This document shows, piece after piece, positions 9,049 through 17,451 of a stretch of 64,000 nucleotides of DNA. Within the stretch, counting starts at the first letter, position 1. Each line of letters opens with the position of its first letter. The translations under genes and the position numbers were made by a program. Under the pieces are notes generated by a model that searched no databases, was not told where the DNA came from, and worked only from the letters and a program-made list of their open reading frames with translations. The DNA is from Paucibacter_B soli (lineage in GTDB: Bacteria > Pseudomonadota > Gammaproteobacteria > Burkholderiales > Burkholderiaceae_C): NCBI RefSeq assembly GCF_037482845.1, contig NZ_JBBHJW010000001.1, positions 496,001 to 560,000 of the forward strand. The letters are read 5' to 3'.

Positions 9049-10509
9049 ATGCGCTTGACAAGCTTGCATCATCACCTCCGCGCGGGTCTCGCCGCATGGC
9101 TGCTGGCCGGCGCCACCGCACTCGCTGCCGCCCCCTGGCCGGCCGAGCTGGCAGCGGTGCAGCAGGCCCTCAAGCAGGCGCAGCTGCCGCCCGAGAGTCT
9201 GGGCATCTGGATCCATGCGATGCAGCCCGCGGGCGCGCAGTTCGAGTGGCAGGCCAGGCAGGCCATGAACCCGGCCTCACTGGCCAAGCTGGCCACCACC
9301 TGGGCCGCACTGGAGCAGCTCGGGCCGGCCTGGACCTGGCGCACGCCGGTCTGGCTGAACGGCAGGCTGCAGCCGGACAGCGGCGTGCTGGACGGCGATC
9401 TGGTGATCAAGGGCACGGGCGATCCCAAGCTGGTGCTCGAACGCCTCTGGCTGCTGCTGCGCCAGGTGCAGGCGCTGGGCGTGCGCGAGATCCGCGGCGA
9501 CATCGTGCTGGACCGCAGCGCCTTCGCGCCCTATGCGGGCAGCCCGGCGGATTTCGACGGCGAGCCCTGGCGGCCCGGCAATGTCCAGCCGGATGCCCTG
9601 CTGCTCAACTACAAGGCGCTGACCTACACCTTCCGGCCCGATCCGGAGCGCCGCGTTGCCTGGGTCAGCAGCGATGTGCCGCCGCTTGACGGCGGCGCGG
9701 CGCTGAACCGGCTGCCGCTCAGCGGCGGCCCTTGCGAGGACTGGCGCGCCGGCCTGAAGGCGCAGTGGAGCGACGGCAGGCGGCCGCGCTTTGGCGGCAG
9801 CTACCCGGCCGCCTGTGGCGAGCAGCGCTGGCCGGTGGCCGACCCCGATCCGCGCACATTCAACGCCCGGCTGCTGGCGGCGCTGTGGCGCGAGCTTGGC
9901 GGCAAGCTCGGCGGCGAGGTGCTGGAGGGCAAGGCGCCGGCCACGCCCCTCAGCTTCGAGTTCGCCTCGCCGCCGCTGGCCGAGGTGGTGCGCGACATCA
10001 ACAAGTTCAGCGCCAATCTGATGGCCGAGCAACTGCTGCTGAGCCTGGCCCGGCCGGTGGACGGCGCGCCGGTGACGCTGGAGCTGGCACGCCAGCAATT
10101 GCGCGACTGGCTGGCCCAGCGCCTGGGCGATGGCGATTTCCTGCTCAGCAATGGCTCGGGCCTGTCGCGCGATTCGCGCCTCAGCGCGGCACAGCTGGGC
10201 GGCCTGCTGCTGCAGATCTGGTCCAGCCCCAGCATGCCGGAGATGCTGGCCTCGCTGCCGCTGGCGGGCCAGGACGGCACGCTGGCGCGCGGCGATAGCA
10301 AGCGCTTTGGCGCCGCGCAGGGCCGCGCGCACCTGAAGACCGGCTCGCTGCGCGACGTGAGCGCGCTGGCCGGCTATGTGCTCTCGGTCTCGGGCCAGCG
10401 CTACGCCTTCGTGGCCATCGTCAACCATGGCCGCGCGCTGGCGGCGCGGCCGGCCCTGGACGCCCTGCTGCGCTGGACCGCGCAGGACATGCCGGGCGCC
10501 GCGCCGTAG
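9049..10509 (+). CDS. dacB: D-alanyl-D-alanine carboxypeptidase/endopeptidase (PBP4)
   Basis: Periplasmic class C penicillin-binding protein that trims peptidoglycan stem peptides or cuts cross-links. The 486-residue product starts with a signal peptide (to about residue 28, LAAAP) and has all three active-site motifs of the S13 family: SLAK (77-80), SAN in NKFSANLM (around 321-323) and KTGS near residue 430. Length fits PBP4, with the inserted domain between the first two motifs. The start was placed at 9049 because the sequence before it overlaps the tsaB promoter and codes no signal peptide. It converges on the ompW-like gene, six bases apart. Confidence 0.94.
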   Translation: MRLTSLHHHLRAGLAAWLLAGATALAAAPWPAELAAVQQALKQAQLPPESLGIWIHAMQPAGAQFEWQARQAMNPASLAKLATTWAALEQLGPAWTWRTPVWLNGRLQPDSGVLDGDLVIKGTGDPKLVLERLWLLLRQVQALGVREIRGDIVLDRSAFAPYAGSPADFDGEPWRPGNVQPDALLLNYKALTYTFRPDPERRVAWVSSDVPPLDGGAALNRLPLSGGPCEDWRAGLKAQWSDGRRPRFGGSYPAACGEQRWPVADPDPRTFNARLLAALWRELGGKLGGEVLEGKAPATPLSFEFASPPLAEVVRDINKFSANLMAEQLLLSLARPVDGAPVTLELARQQLRDWLAQRLGDGDFLLSNGSGLSRDSRLSAAQLGGLLLQIWSSPSMPEMLASLPLAGQDGTLARGDSKRFGAAQGRAHLKTGSLRDVSALAGYVLSVSGQRYAFVAIVNHGRALAARPALDALLRWTAQDMPGAAP

Positions 10510-10515
10510 CGCAGC

Positions 10516-11190
10516 CTAGAAGCTGTAGCCCAGCGACAGGGTGGTGACGATGGGGCGGAAGTCGATGGTGCTGTTGCGCGTCACCACGCCCTCGCGCGTC
10601 TGGCTCACCGCCGTCACCTCGCTCTTCACCTTGGCCATTGCCACCGTGCTGACCAGCGACCAGTTCTTGTCGAACTGCACCGTCAGGCCGACATGGCCAG
10701 CCGCACCCCAGGAGTCCTTGAGCTTGATGTCGGTGGCGCCGCCCGAGGCCAGGTCGCCCGAGGCGGTGCTGCGCGTCTTGGGAAAGCGCGTGTAGTTGAT
10801 GCCCAGGCCCACGAAGGGATGCAGCTTGGGCAGCAGTTCGCCGAAGTGGTAGTTCAGAAACGCCGAGGGCGGCATCTGCTGCACCGCCGAGATCTGGCCG
10901 AAGGGCTTCAGCGAGCCCTCGCCATAGACCTTGTGGGTGGGCGGCAGGCCCAGCGCCAGCTCGGCGCTCCAACTGGGCGCAAAGCGGTAGGTGTAGCCGA
11001 AGCCCAGGGTGTCCACATCGCCCACGCTCAGGCGCGCGTCGGGCAGCGATGAATGGGTCAGCGGCGTCGAGATGGCGCGCACATCGATATGGGCGCCGCC
11101 CAGATAGATGCTGTGGGTCTGGGCCGCGCTGGCGCCGGCCAGGCAGGTCAGGAAGGCGCCCAGCAGGCCGCAGGAAAGCTTGTGTTTCAT
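10516..11190 (-). CDS. ompW: OmpW family outer-membrane protein
   Basis: A 224-residue eight-stranded beta-barrel of the OmpW family, which forms a narrow hydrophobic channel. Evidence: signal peptide ending at ASA-AQ (about residue 22), the motif VDTLGFGYTYRFAPSWSAEL, LNYHFG and FVGLGINYTRF in the middle, and a C-terminal strand ending in aromatic Phe (LSLGYSF) that the BAM machinery recognises. GGAG lies eight bases before the ATG. It follows the alpha/beta-hydrolase lipoprotein by only 25 bases on the same strand, so it may be cotranscribed and controlled by the palindrome upstream of that gene. Confidence 0.88.
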   Translation of the reverse strand: MKHKLSCGLLGAFLTCLAGASAAQTHSIYLGGAHIDVRAISTPLTHSSLPDARLSVGDVDTLGFGYTYRFAPSWSAELALGLPPTHKVYGEGSLKPFGQISAVQQMPPSAFLNYHFGELLPKLHPFVGLGINYTRFPKTRSTASGDLASGGATDIKLKDSWGAAGHVGLTVQFDKNWSLVSTVAMAKVKSEVTAVSQTREGVVTRNSTIDFRPIVTTLSLGYSF

Positions 11191-11215
11191 GTCAGTGTCT
11201 CCGTGCTGCTGCAAC

Positions 11216-12580
11216 TCACAGGCCGCTGGCCAGCACTTGTTGGAAGAAGCCGCGCGCCAGGGCGCTGCAGAACGGCGGCACCAGGCCACCGTGGTACTGG
11301 GCCTGGGCGGCCGGGCCGGCCGCTGCCTTGGCCTGCTGGAAGCCGAAGTAGACGGTCTGGCCGGCCACGCCCGCAGGCAGGCTGGCGAGGTTCTCGAGGT
11401 CGTAGGCGCCCATCAGCGGCGCGCCGCGCGACTTCAGGTCGGCCGCGGAGACGCTGGTGTTGACATCGAAGAACACCGTCGGATCCTGCTTGCCGCCGCA
11501 CAGGGCGATCGGGCGCTTGGGCGTCCAGCCCAGCAGGGTGTTGGTCTGCAGCGCCTTGCGGAAGCCGCTCGTTGCATAGCCGGCGCGGAAGCTGTCCTTG
11601 AGCAGGCCGCCGGCGCCGAACAGCTTGGTGAAGCTCGGATCCGCCGGCAGCTTGCCGGCGGCGATCAACTCGCTGACCGACTTGTCGCTCGGGAACAGGG
11701 TCTCGGCACTGGCGTCGAACGGCGCCTGGTAGGCGTCCGAGGGCGTGCCGTAGATGTTGCCGTAGGACTTCTGATAACTCGTCAGCTGCATGGGCGCAAA
11801 AATGGTCGCGCCGGCATTCGGCTGCACATTCACCACCGCATCGCCGAAGCCGACGATGTTGTAGGGGCCGGACATCGGCGCCGAGGCCGTGACGGTGAAT
11901 TCGCTGGCGTAGTCGCGCTCGATGATTTTGTGCACCGCCATCGCCACATGGCCGCCTTGCGAGTAGCCGCTCACCAGCAGCTTGGCCGAGGGCTTGACGG
12001 CGCTTTCGGCGGCCAGGTGGGCCTTGGCGGCGCGCAGGCCATCGACCATGTCGACGCCCGAGGCCTCGGCGTTCAGGTAGGGATGCCAGTTCAGGCTGGA
12101 CTTGTCGTAGCCCAGGTAGTTGGGCGCCACCACGATGAAGCCCTGGGCCGCATACATGGCCATGGTCAGCGAGGCCTCGCTGTTGTTCTTCACGTCGGCC
12201 ATATTGGTGGCGTGGGCGGTGCTGGTGCCATGCGCATACAGCAGCACCGGGCGCTCGCCGCTGCAGGCGGGGTCGCTGCCGCTGGGCACCAGCACGCCCT
12301 CGGTGGCGGTGGCCGGCTGGCCCAGCGGGTCGCGCGTGAAGTAGACGATGTAGCGGATGTCGACATCGCATTTGGCCTTGCCGGACAGGGGCTGCAGGCC
12401 CTTGGCTGCGGTGCCGGCGTCGATGTCGGCGATGCTGGCCTTGCCGGCCAGCACGGCGGTTGCGATGTTGCCGCGTGCCGGTGGCGGGTCGTCACGGCTG
12501 CTGTCGCCGGTGCCGCCGCCGCAGGCGCTCAGTGCGGCGGCCGCGATGGCCGCCAGGCTCAGTGTCTTGATGCTGCTCAT
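11216..12580 (-). CDS. Secretory-lipase-like alpha/beta hydrolase, lipoprotein
   Basis: A 454-residue lipoprotein (lipobox LSAC, Cys 20, followed by Gly-rich linker) with an alpha/beta-hydrolase domain. The nucleophile elbow is GYSQGG (around residue 205), and a later CGGKQDP and HGGLVPPFC could supply the Asp and His of the triad. HGTS occurs earlier as a likely oxyanion segment. The domain resembles secretory lipases that act on esters outside the cytoplasm; the true substrate is unknown. The start with GAGGTAGGA before it was preferred to one 33 bases earlier, because it places the signal peptide at the N-terminus. Its promoter region holds a large palindrome. Confidence 0.8.
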   Translation of the reverse strand: MSSIKTLSLAAIAAAALSACGGGTGDSSRDDPPPARGNIATAVLAGKASIADIDAGTAAKGLQPLSGKAKCDVDIRYIVYFTRDPLGQPATATEGVLVPSGSDPACSGERPVLLYAHGTSTAHATNMADVKNNSEASLTMAMYAAQGFIVVAPNYLGYDKSSLNWHPYLNAEASGVDMVDGLRAAKAHLAAESAVKPSAKLLVSGYSQGGHVAMAVHKIIERDYASEFTVTASAPMSGPYNIVGFGDAVVNVQPNAGATIFAPMQLTSYQKSYGNIYGTPSDAYQAPFDASAETLFPSDKSVSELIAAGKLPADPSFTKLFGAGGLLKDSFRAGYATSGFRKALQTNTLLGWTPKRPIALCGGKQDPTVFFDVNTSVSAADLKSRGAPLMGAYDLENLASLPAGVAGQTVYFGFQQAKAAAGPAAQAQYHGGLVPPFCSALARGFFQQVLASGL

Positions 12581-12609
12581 TCCTACCTCGTTGCGAGTGT
12601 TGTCTCCGG

Positions 12610-12637
12610 CCAAAAAAGAACGATCGTTCTATTTTGG
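12610..12637. promoter_or_regulatory. 28-bp near-perfect palindrome, putative repressor operator
   Basis: An inverted repeat of two 14-base arms with no spacer and a single mismatched pair (12616/12631). The core AGAACGATCGTTCT is perfectly symmetric and resembles operators of TetR-family repressors. It lies 30-57 bases before the ATG of the lipase-like lipoprotein gene, where the promoter should be. No regulator gene is adjacent. A role as operator is inferred; the symmetry itself is directly visible. Confidence 0.7.
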
Positions 12638-12674
12638 AGCGATGACTATATTTCTCGACAAATAGGTCGGCCCC

Positions 12675-12713
12675 AAGTAAAAACCCCGACATTGCGCGGC
12701 AATGTCGGGGTTT
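12675..12713 (-). terminator. Rho-independent terminator after the SGNH lipoprotein gene
   Basis: Two perfect 15-base arms (12681-12695 and 12699-12713) around a three-base loop. On the minus strand the stem is followed by TTTTTACTT. It lies just downstream of the SGNH-like gene and upstream of the lipase-like gene, separating the two transcription units. Confidence 0.92.
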
Positions 12714-12736
12714 AAGGGCTGTTTAGAGCTTGGGGA

Positions 12737-13687
12737 CTAGAACGGATTGTTGCGTGCCCTTGTCTGCGCCAGCAGGCCCAGGCGGTTCTGGCCGCCGTTG
12801 GCCATCCAGTAATCGTCGGCCCAGAGCCAGGTGTCGGCCGAGGCGGTGTCGAGCAGGGTCTTGGTCGTGCAGTCGGGCAGCGCCACCTTGCAGGCACCGA
12901 CGGTGATGTTGGCGTAGCCAAAGCCCTCGGGGAATTTGGCGATCGCCTGCGACATCTCATCGCCCAGCACCAGGCCGATCATGCGACCGTCGTTAATGAT
13001 GTTGAGCCGCATCTGCGAGTTGAAGGCCTGGGTCAACTCGCTCAGCAGCGCGGCTCGATCGGTGTCGGTCTTGGTGGCCTTTTCCTTGGCGGCATAGGGC
13101 GTCAGGCCCAGGTCCGGCAGCGTCACGACCAGCACGCGCCCGCCGGCATTGGCAACACGGTTGACCTGCTCGGCCAGCGCGCGGCCACGCTCGCCGGCGC
13201 TGGCCAGCAGGGTGTCGCGGTTCTGGGCCGGGAACTGGCGATACAGATCGAGCAGATCGTTGCTGCCCACCAGCATGGCCACCAGATCCTTGCTGGTGAA
13301 GCCGCCGGCCGAGAACTGCTGATCGATCTGCGCCTTCACGCCGTCGACCTTGGCGCCCGGCCGCGCGTACATCAGGCCCGCGGGCGCGGCCACCTTGTCG
13401 GGGTTGCACTGCGGGAACAGCAGGCCGAACTGGGTGGCCAGGGCCTGCACCCAGATCGGGTTGTTCTGGCACTTGATTGCCAGGGTGGTGTCGTCCACGG
13501 CATTCACCGCGTACTTTTTGCCCTCGGGGCTCAGGTAGCTGGCCTCGTCCCCCATGGCCATGATGCGTGTGGGATGAAAGGGCTCGATCTGGCTGCTGCC
13601 GCCACCGCAGCCGGCCATCGCCGCCGCGCTCAGCAGCGCCAGCACCGCCTGTCCCCACCCATGCTTGAAACTCTTCTTCTTACTCAT
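12737..13687 (-). CDS. SGNH/GDSL-fold lipoprotein with altered active-site residues
   Basis: A 316-residue lipoprotein (lipobox AMAGC, Cys 27) with an SGNH-hydrolase layout: block I near residues 43-50, the block III signature GSNDLLD (141-147), and VTLPDLGLTPYA, typical of GDSL esterases. The usual catalytic Ser of GDSL is Glu here (GDEAS, 46-50), and the C-terminal DxxH block reads DDYWM (291-295) with no His. It is therefore either a non-catalytic relative or uses a shifted serine (Ser50). GGAG precedes the ATG. A strong terminator lies behind the gene. Confidence 0.75.
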   Translation of the reverse strand: MSKKKSFKHGWGQAVLALLSAAAMAGCGGGSSQIEPFHPTRIMAMGDEASYLSPEGKKYAVNAVDDTTLAIKCQNNPIWVQALATQFGLLFPQCNPDKVAAPAGLMYARPGAKVDGVKAQIDQQFSAGGFTSKDLVAMLVGSNDLLDLYRQFPAQNRDTLLASAGERGRALAEQVNRVANAGGRVLVVTLPDLGLTPYAAKEKATKTDTDRAALLSELTQAFNSQMRLNIINDGRMIGLVLGDEMSQAIAKFPEGFGYANITVGACKVALPDCTTKTLLDTASADTWLWADDYWMANGGQNRLGLLAQTRARNNPF

Positions 13688-13724
13688 GAACGCTCCGAGA
13701 GAAATTGACTTGGCGCCGCCCGCC

Positions 13725-14711
13725 TCAAGAGGCTGCATCAAAAAAGGCGGCTGCGGCGCGGGACAGACGGTCCCTGACGCCATCCCAGGCCGCATCGGCC
13801 GGGGGTGCTTCGATCCAAATTTCGCGTGCGCCCTGCGCGTCCAACTCGCGCAAGACTGCAAACAGTTGCCGGGCCGCCGCCCGCGCATGCCTGGGCATGA
13901 CGCGCTGCAACAGGCCTGGCGGCACGGCGACCGTGCGCGAATATACCGCCAGGGCATGAGGGGTTTCTTTAGCCAGGGCAGCTTGCAAGTCGGCGGGCGC
14001 CAGCAGGCGCACCACCGCGCTGGGCGCGTAATGGGCCGCCAGCGTGCCGGAGGCGCGCGGTGTCGCGGCGTCGCGCGGCGCCAGCGGCTCGCCCGCCGCC
14101 GTGCTGATCTCGGCCTCGGTGAGCACGCCGGGGCGCAGCAGCACCGGACGCCCACGGCTGCAATCGACGATGCTGGACTCTATGCCGACCTCGCAATCGC
14201 CGCCGTCCAGCACCAGCAGGCCGGGCTCGAATTCGCTCAGCACATGGGCGGCCGAGGTGGGGCTGACGCGGCCGAAACGATTCGCGCTGGGCGCGGCCAC
14301 GCCCGGCACGCCCAGCTTGTGCGCCGCCGCCAGCAGCGCGCGCGCCACCGGATGCGCCGGGCAGCGCAGGCCTATGCTGCCCTGCCCGCCCGCGGCGGCC
14401 GCGGCCATGCCCGCGGCGCGCGGCACGATCACCGTCAGCGGGCCGGGCCAGAAGGCCTGCATCAGGCGCCGCGCCACCGGGGGCAGGTCTTGCGCAAAGC
14501 GCTCGGCGTCGCCGATGTCCAGCACATGCACGATCAGCGGATGGTCGGCCGGCCGGCCCTTGGCCGCGAAGATTTGCGCCACCGCGGCGTCGCTGTCGGC
14601 GCGTGCGCCCAGGCCATAGACGGTTTCGGTGGGCAGCGCCACTAAGGCACCATCGGCCAGTGCCTGCGCGGCTCGGGCAATCGCGGCGGGGTCCTGGCCG
14701 TCCAGCAACAT
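13725..14711 (-). CDS. tsaC: L-threonylcarbamoyladenylate synthase (Sua5 type)
   Basis: Makes threonylcarbamoyl-AMP from threonine, bicarbonate and ATP for the t6A37 tRNA modification. The 328-residue product is the long Sua5 form: an N-terminal YrdC domain (LPTETVYGLGARADSDAAV, KGRPADHPLIVH, FWPGPLTVI, GVAAPSANRFG) and a C-terminal Sua5 domain (GTLAAHYAPSA onward). It follows purK by five bases. A GTG at 14718-14720, overlapping the purK stop as GTGA, is an equally possible start and would add three residues. The purE-purK-tsaC order is common in Burkholderiales. Confidence 0.93.
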   Translation of the reverse strand: MLLDGQDPAAIARAAQALADGALVALPTETVYGLGARADSDAAVAQIFAAKGRPADHPLIVHVLDIGDAERFAQDLPPVARRLMQAFWPGPLTVIVPRAAGMAAAAAGGQGSIGLRCPAHPVARALLAAAHKLGVPGVAAPSANRFGRVSPTSAAHVLSEFEPGLLVLDGGDCEVGIESSIVDCSRGRPVLLRPGVLTEAEISTAAGEPLAPRDAATPRASGTLAAHYAPSAVVRLLAPADLQAALAKETPHALAVYSRTVAVPPGLLQRVMPRHARAAARQLFAVLRELDAQGAREIWIEAPPADAAWDGVRDRLSRAAAAFFDAAS

Positions 14712-14716
14712 CGGTC

Positions 14717-15892
14717 TCACCACTCGGTGGGCAGGCCCAGCAGGGCCGCGGCCTGGCGCGCCACCGCCTCGGCCTCGGCGGCCGTGGCCGCCGTGATGTT
14801 CAGATGGCCCATCTTGCGGCCGCGGCGCGCGCTGGTCTTGCCGTAGAGGTGCAGATGGCTGCCCGGCAGTGCCAACACGGCAGCCCAGTCGGGGCAGCGC
14901 TCGACACCGGTACCCGATTCGAACCAGAGGTCGCCGAGCAGGTTCAGCATCACGGTGGGCGAATGCAGGCGCGGCGTCGGCAGCGGCAGGCCGGCGAGCG
15001 CGCGCACCTGCATCTCGAACTGCGAGACGTCGCAGGCATTCATCGTGTAATGGCCCGAGTTGTGCGGGCGCGGCGCCATCTCGTTGACCACCAGCGATCC
15101 GTCCTGCAGCACGAAGAACTCGATGCACAGCACGCCCACATAGTGCAGGCTGGCGGCGATGCGCTCGGCCGACTCGCGCGCCTGCGCCTGCAGCGCGGCA
15201 CTCGCGGCGGGCGCGGGCACCTGGGTCACGGCCAGGATGCCGTCGCGGTGCAGGTTCTGCTGCACCGGGAAGCTCACCACCTGGCCACCGGCATTGCGCA
15301 CCACCAGCACGCTGAGCTCCAGCGCCAGCGGCAGCATCTGCTCCAGCACGCAGGGCACGCGCTTGAGCTCGTCCCAGGCCCGGGTCAGCTCGGCCGCGCT
15401 GCGCACGCGGACCTGGCCCTTGCCGTCATAGCCCATGCGCGCGGTCTTGAGGATGCCGGGCAGCAGACTGGCCGGCACGGCCGCGAGATCCGCCTCGCTG
15501 CGCAAGACCGCATAGGGCGCGCAGGCCACGCCGCTGGCCTGGAAATGCGCCTTCTCGTCGGCGCGGTCCTGGCATACCGCCACGGCGGCGCCGGCCGGCG
15601 CCACGAAGCGCTGCTGCGCCAGGCGCTCCAGCGCCGCGGCCGGCACGTTTTCGAATTCGGTGGTGATGGCGTCGCACAGCAGGGCCAGCCTTGCCAGGCC
15701 CGCCTCGTCGAGGTAGTCGGCCTGGACATGCTCGTGCGCGACGGCGCCGGCGGGGCTCAGCGCGTCCGGATCCAGCACCACGGTGCGGTAGCCCAGGCTT
15801 TGCGCCGCCTGCACGAACATGCGACCCAACTGGCCGCCGCCCAGCACGCCCAGCGTGGCGGTGCCCGGCAGCAAAGGCTTGCCGCTCATCAT
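14717..15892 (-). CDS. purK: N5-carboxyaminoimidazole ribonucleotide synthase
   Basis: ATP-grasp enzyme that carboxylates AIR to N5-CAIR in purine synthesis. The 391-residue product opens with the PurK-typical LGVLGGGQLGRMF and contains KTARMGYDGKGQVRV and EFFVLQDGSLVVNEMAPRPHNSGHYT, the metal and ATP-binding core. The start overlaps the purE stop by one base (TGATG); a second Met directly follows and could also serve. It is the middle gene of purE-purK-tsaC, and its product is the substrate of PurE. Confidence 0.96.
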   Translation of the reverse strand: MMSGKPLLPGTATLGVLGGGQLGRMFVQAAQSLGYRTVVLDPDALSPAGAVAHEHVQADYLDEAGLARLALLCDAITTEFENVPAAALERLAQQRFVAPAGAAVAVCQDRADEKAHFQASGVACAPYAVLRSEADLAAVPASLLPGILKTARMGYDGKGQVRVRSAAELTRAWDELKRVPCVLEQMLPLALELSVLVVRNAGGQVVSFPVQQNLHRDGILAVTQVPAPAASAALQAQARESAERIAASLHYVGVLCIEFFVLQDGSLVVNEMAPRPHNSGHYTMNACDVSQFEMQVRALAGLPLPTPRLHSPTVMLNLLGDLWFESGTGVERCPDWAAVLALPGSHLHLYGKTSARRGRKMGHLNITAATAAEAEAVARQAAALLGLPTEW

Positions 15893-16416
15893 CAGATCAG
15901 GTCCTTGCTCATGGCGCGTGCCAGCTCGGTCTGGCGCACGCGGTAGGCGGCGAGCTTCTCGCGCAGCTGCGCATCGTCCTGGGCCAGCATGGCCAGGGCG
16001 AACAAGGCCGCGTTGCCGGCACCGGCCGTGCCGATGGCGAAGGTGGCGACCGGGATGCCCTTGGGCATTTGCACGATGGAGTGCAGCGAATCGACGCCCT
16101 GCAGATGGCGGCTTGCCACCGGCACACCCAGCACCGGCACCAGGGTCTTGGCGGCCAGCATGCCAGGCAGGTGGGCGGCGCCACCAGCGCCCGCAATGAT
16201 GGCGCGCAGGCCGCGGCCCGCGGCGGCTTCGGCGTAGGCAAACATATCGTCGGGCATGCGATGCGCCGAGACCACCCGCGCCTCGAAAGCGACACCGAAC
16301 TCGGAGAGAATGTCGGCGGCGTGCTTCATGGTCTCCCAGTCACTGCTGGAACCCATCACCACGCCAACCAGGGGAGAGGCGTTTTGCAACGAAGTAGTCT
16401 GCACGGCGCTGTCCAT
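15892..16416 (-). CDS. purE: 5-(carboxyamino)imidazole ribonucleotide mutase
   Basis: Class I PurE mutase, which moves the carboxyl group of N5-CAIR to give CAIR. The 174-residue product shows GVVMGSSSDWETM, VVSAHRMPD with the catalytic His, and the glycine-rich IIAGAGGAAHLPGM phosphate loop. Length is typical for the bacterial homo-octameric enzyme. It leads the purE-purK-tsaC operon; 72 bases separate it from the divergent thioredoxin gene, so both promoters are in that gap. Confidence 0.96.
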   Translation of the reverse strand: MDSAVQTTSLQNASPLVGVVMGSSSDWETMKHAADILSEFGVAFEARVVSAHRMPDDMFAYAEAAAGRGLRAIIAGAGGAAHLPGMLAAKTLVPVLGVPVASRHLQGVDSLHSIVQMPKGIPVATFAIGTAGAGNAALFALAMLAQDDAQLREKLAAYRVRQTELARAMSKDLI

Positions 16417-16488
16417 AGGCTGGAAAACCTTGAATTGTAGGCGGCAGCCTCCAACTGCCGCCGATTCCCTCGCAGGCCCCGAGACGAC

Positions 16489-17451
16489 ATGATCGACATC
16501 ACCCTCCAGAATTTCGAACAAGACCTCTTGCAAGCCTCGCTGCAGCAACCCGTGCTGCTGGACATCTGGGCGCCCTGGTGCGGCCCCTGCAAGAGCCTGG
16601 GCCCGGTGCTGGAAAAGCTCGAGGCAGCCTATGCCGGCCGCTTCACCCTGGCCAAGCTCAACAGCGACGAGCAACCCGAGATCGCCAGCCAGCTGAGCCA
16701 GGCCTTCGGCGTGCGCAGCATTCCCTTCTGCGTGATGTTCGTGGGCGGCCAGCCGGTGGACGGCTTCGTAGGCGCGATCCCCGAGGCGCAGATCCGCGAG
16801 TTCATCGACAAGCATGTGCCCAGCCCCGACGAGCTGGCGGCTGAGGAGGACATGGCCGAGGCCGAGGCCCTGCTGGCCGAGGGCGACACCGCCTCGGCAC
16901 TCGACAAGCTGACCGCCGCGGTGGCGGCCGACCCGGCCAACGAGGTGGCGCGCTTCGACCTGGTGAAGGCCCTGCTGGAGGCCGGCCAGGTGGCGGCCGC
17001 GCGCAGCGCCTTCGAGCCGGTGGCCGCACGCGCCGCCGACACCATCACCCCGCATGCCCGCTTTGCGGCGCTGTCGATCTGGCTGCAGGCGGCCGAACGC
17101 GCGCCCACGCTGGACGCGGGCGCGTTGCAGGCCGCGATTGCCGCCAACAAGCGTGATTTCGAGGCCCGCTACGCCCTCGCCCAGCTGCATCTGGCCGCGC
17201 TGCGCCACACCGAGGCGATGGACGAGCTGCTTGAGATCATCATGCGCGACAAGGCATGGAACCAGGAGGCGGCGCGCAAGGCCTATGTGGCGATCCTGGA
17301 ACTGCTGACCAAGCCGGTCGCCAAGACGGCGGCTGCAACGGCCGGCGAACCCAAGGCCGGGGCCCTGCAGCTGGCGGGTCAGACCAGCGTGGCGTCCAGC
17401 GATCCGCTCATCGACCAGTACCGCCGCAAGCTCAGCATGGCGCTGTTTTAG
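16489..17451 (+). CDS. cnoX: CnoX/YbbN-like thioredoxin with C-terminal TPR domain
   Basis: A 320-residue fusion of a thioredoxin domain (about 1-110) to TPR-like helical repeats. In E. coli the homologue CnoX is a redox-regulated holdase that passes substrates to GroEL and DnaK. Here the active site is the full redox motif WCGPC (Cys31-Cys34), as in real thioredoxins and unlike the SxxC form of E. coli, so it may also reduce disulfides. FGVRSIPFCVMF carries the cis-proline. It ends with a four-base stop-codon overlap with the convergent TPR gene. Confidence 0.9.
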   Translation: MIDITLQNFEQDLLQASLQQPVLLDIWAPWCGPCKSLGPVLEKLEAAYAGRFTLAKLNSDEQPEIASQLSQAFGVRSIPFCVMFVGGQPVDGFVGAIPEAQIREFIDKHVPSPDELAAEEDMAEAEALLAEGDTASALDKLTAAVAADPANEVARFDLVKALLEAGQVAAARSAFEPVAARAADTITPHARFAALSIWLQAAERAPTLDAGALQAAIAANKRDFEARYALAQLHLAALRHTEAMDELLEIIMRDKAWNQEAARKAYVAILELLTKPVAKTAAATAGEPKAGALQLAGQTSVASSDPLIDQYRRKLSMALF

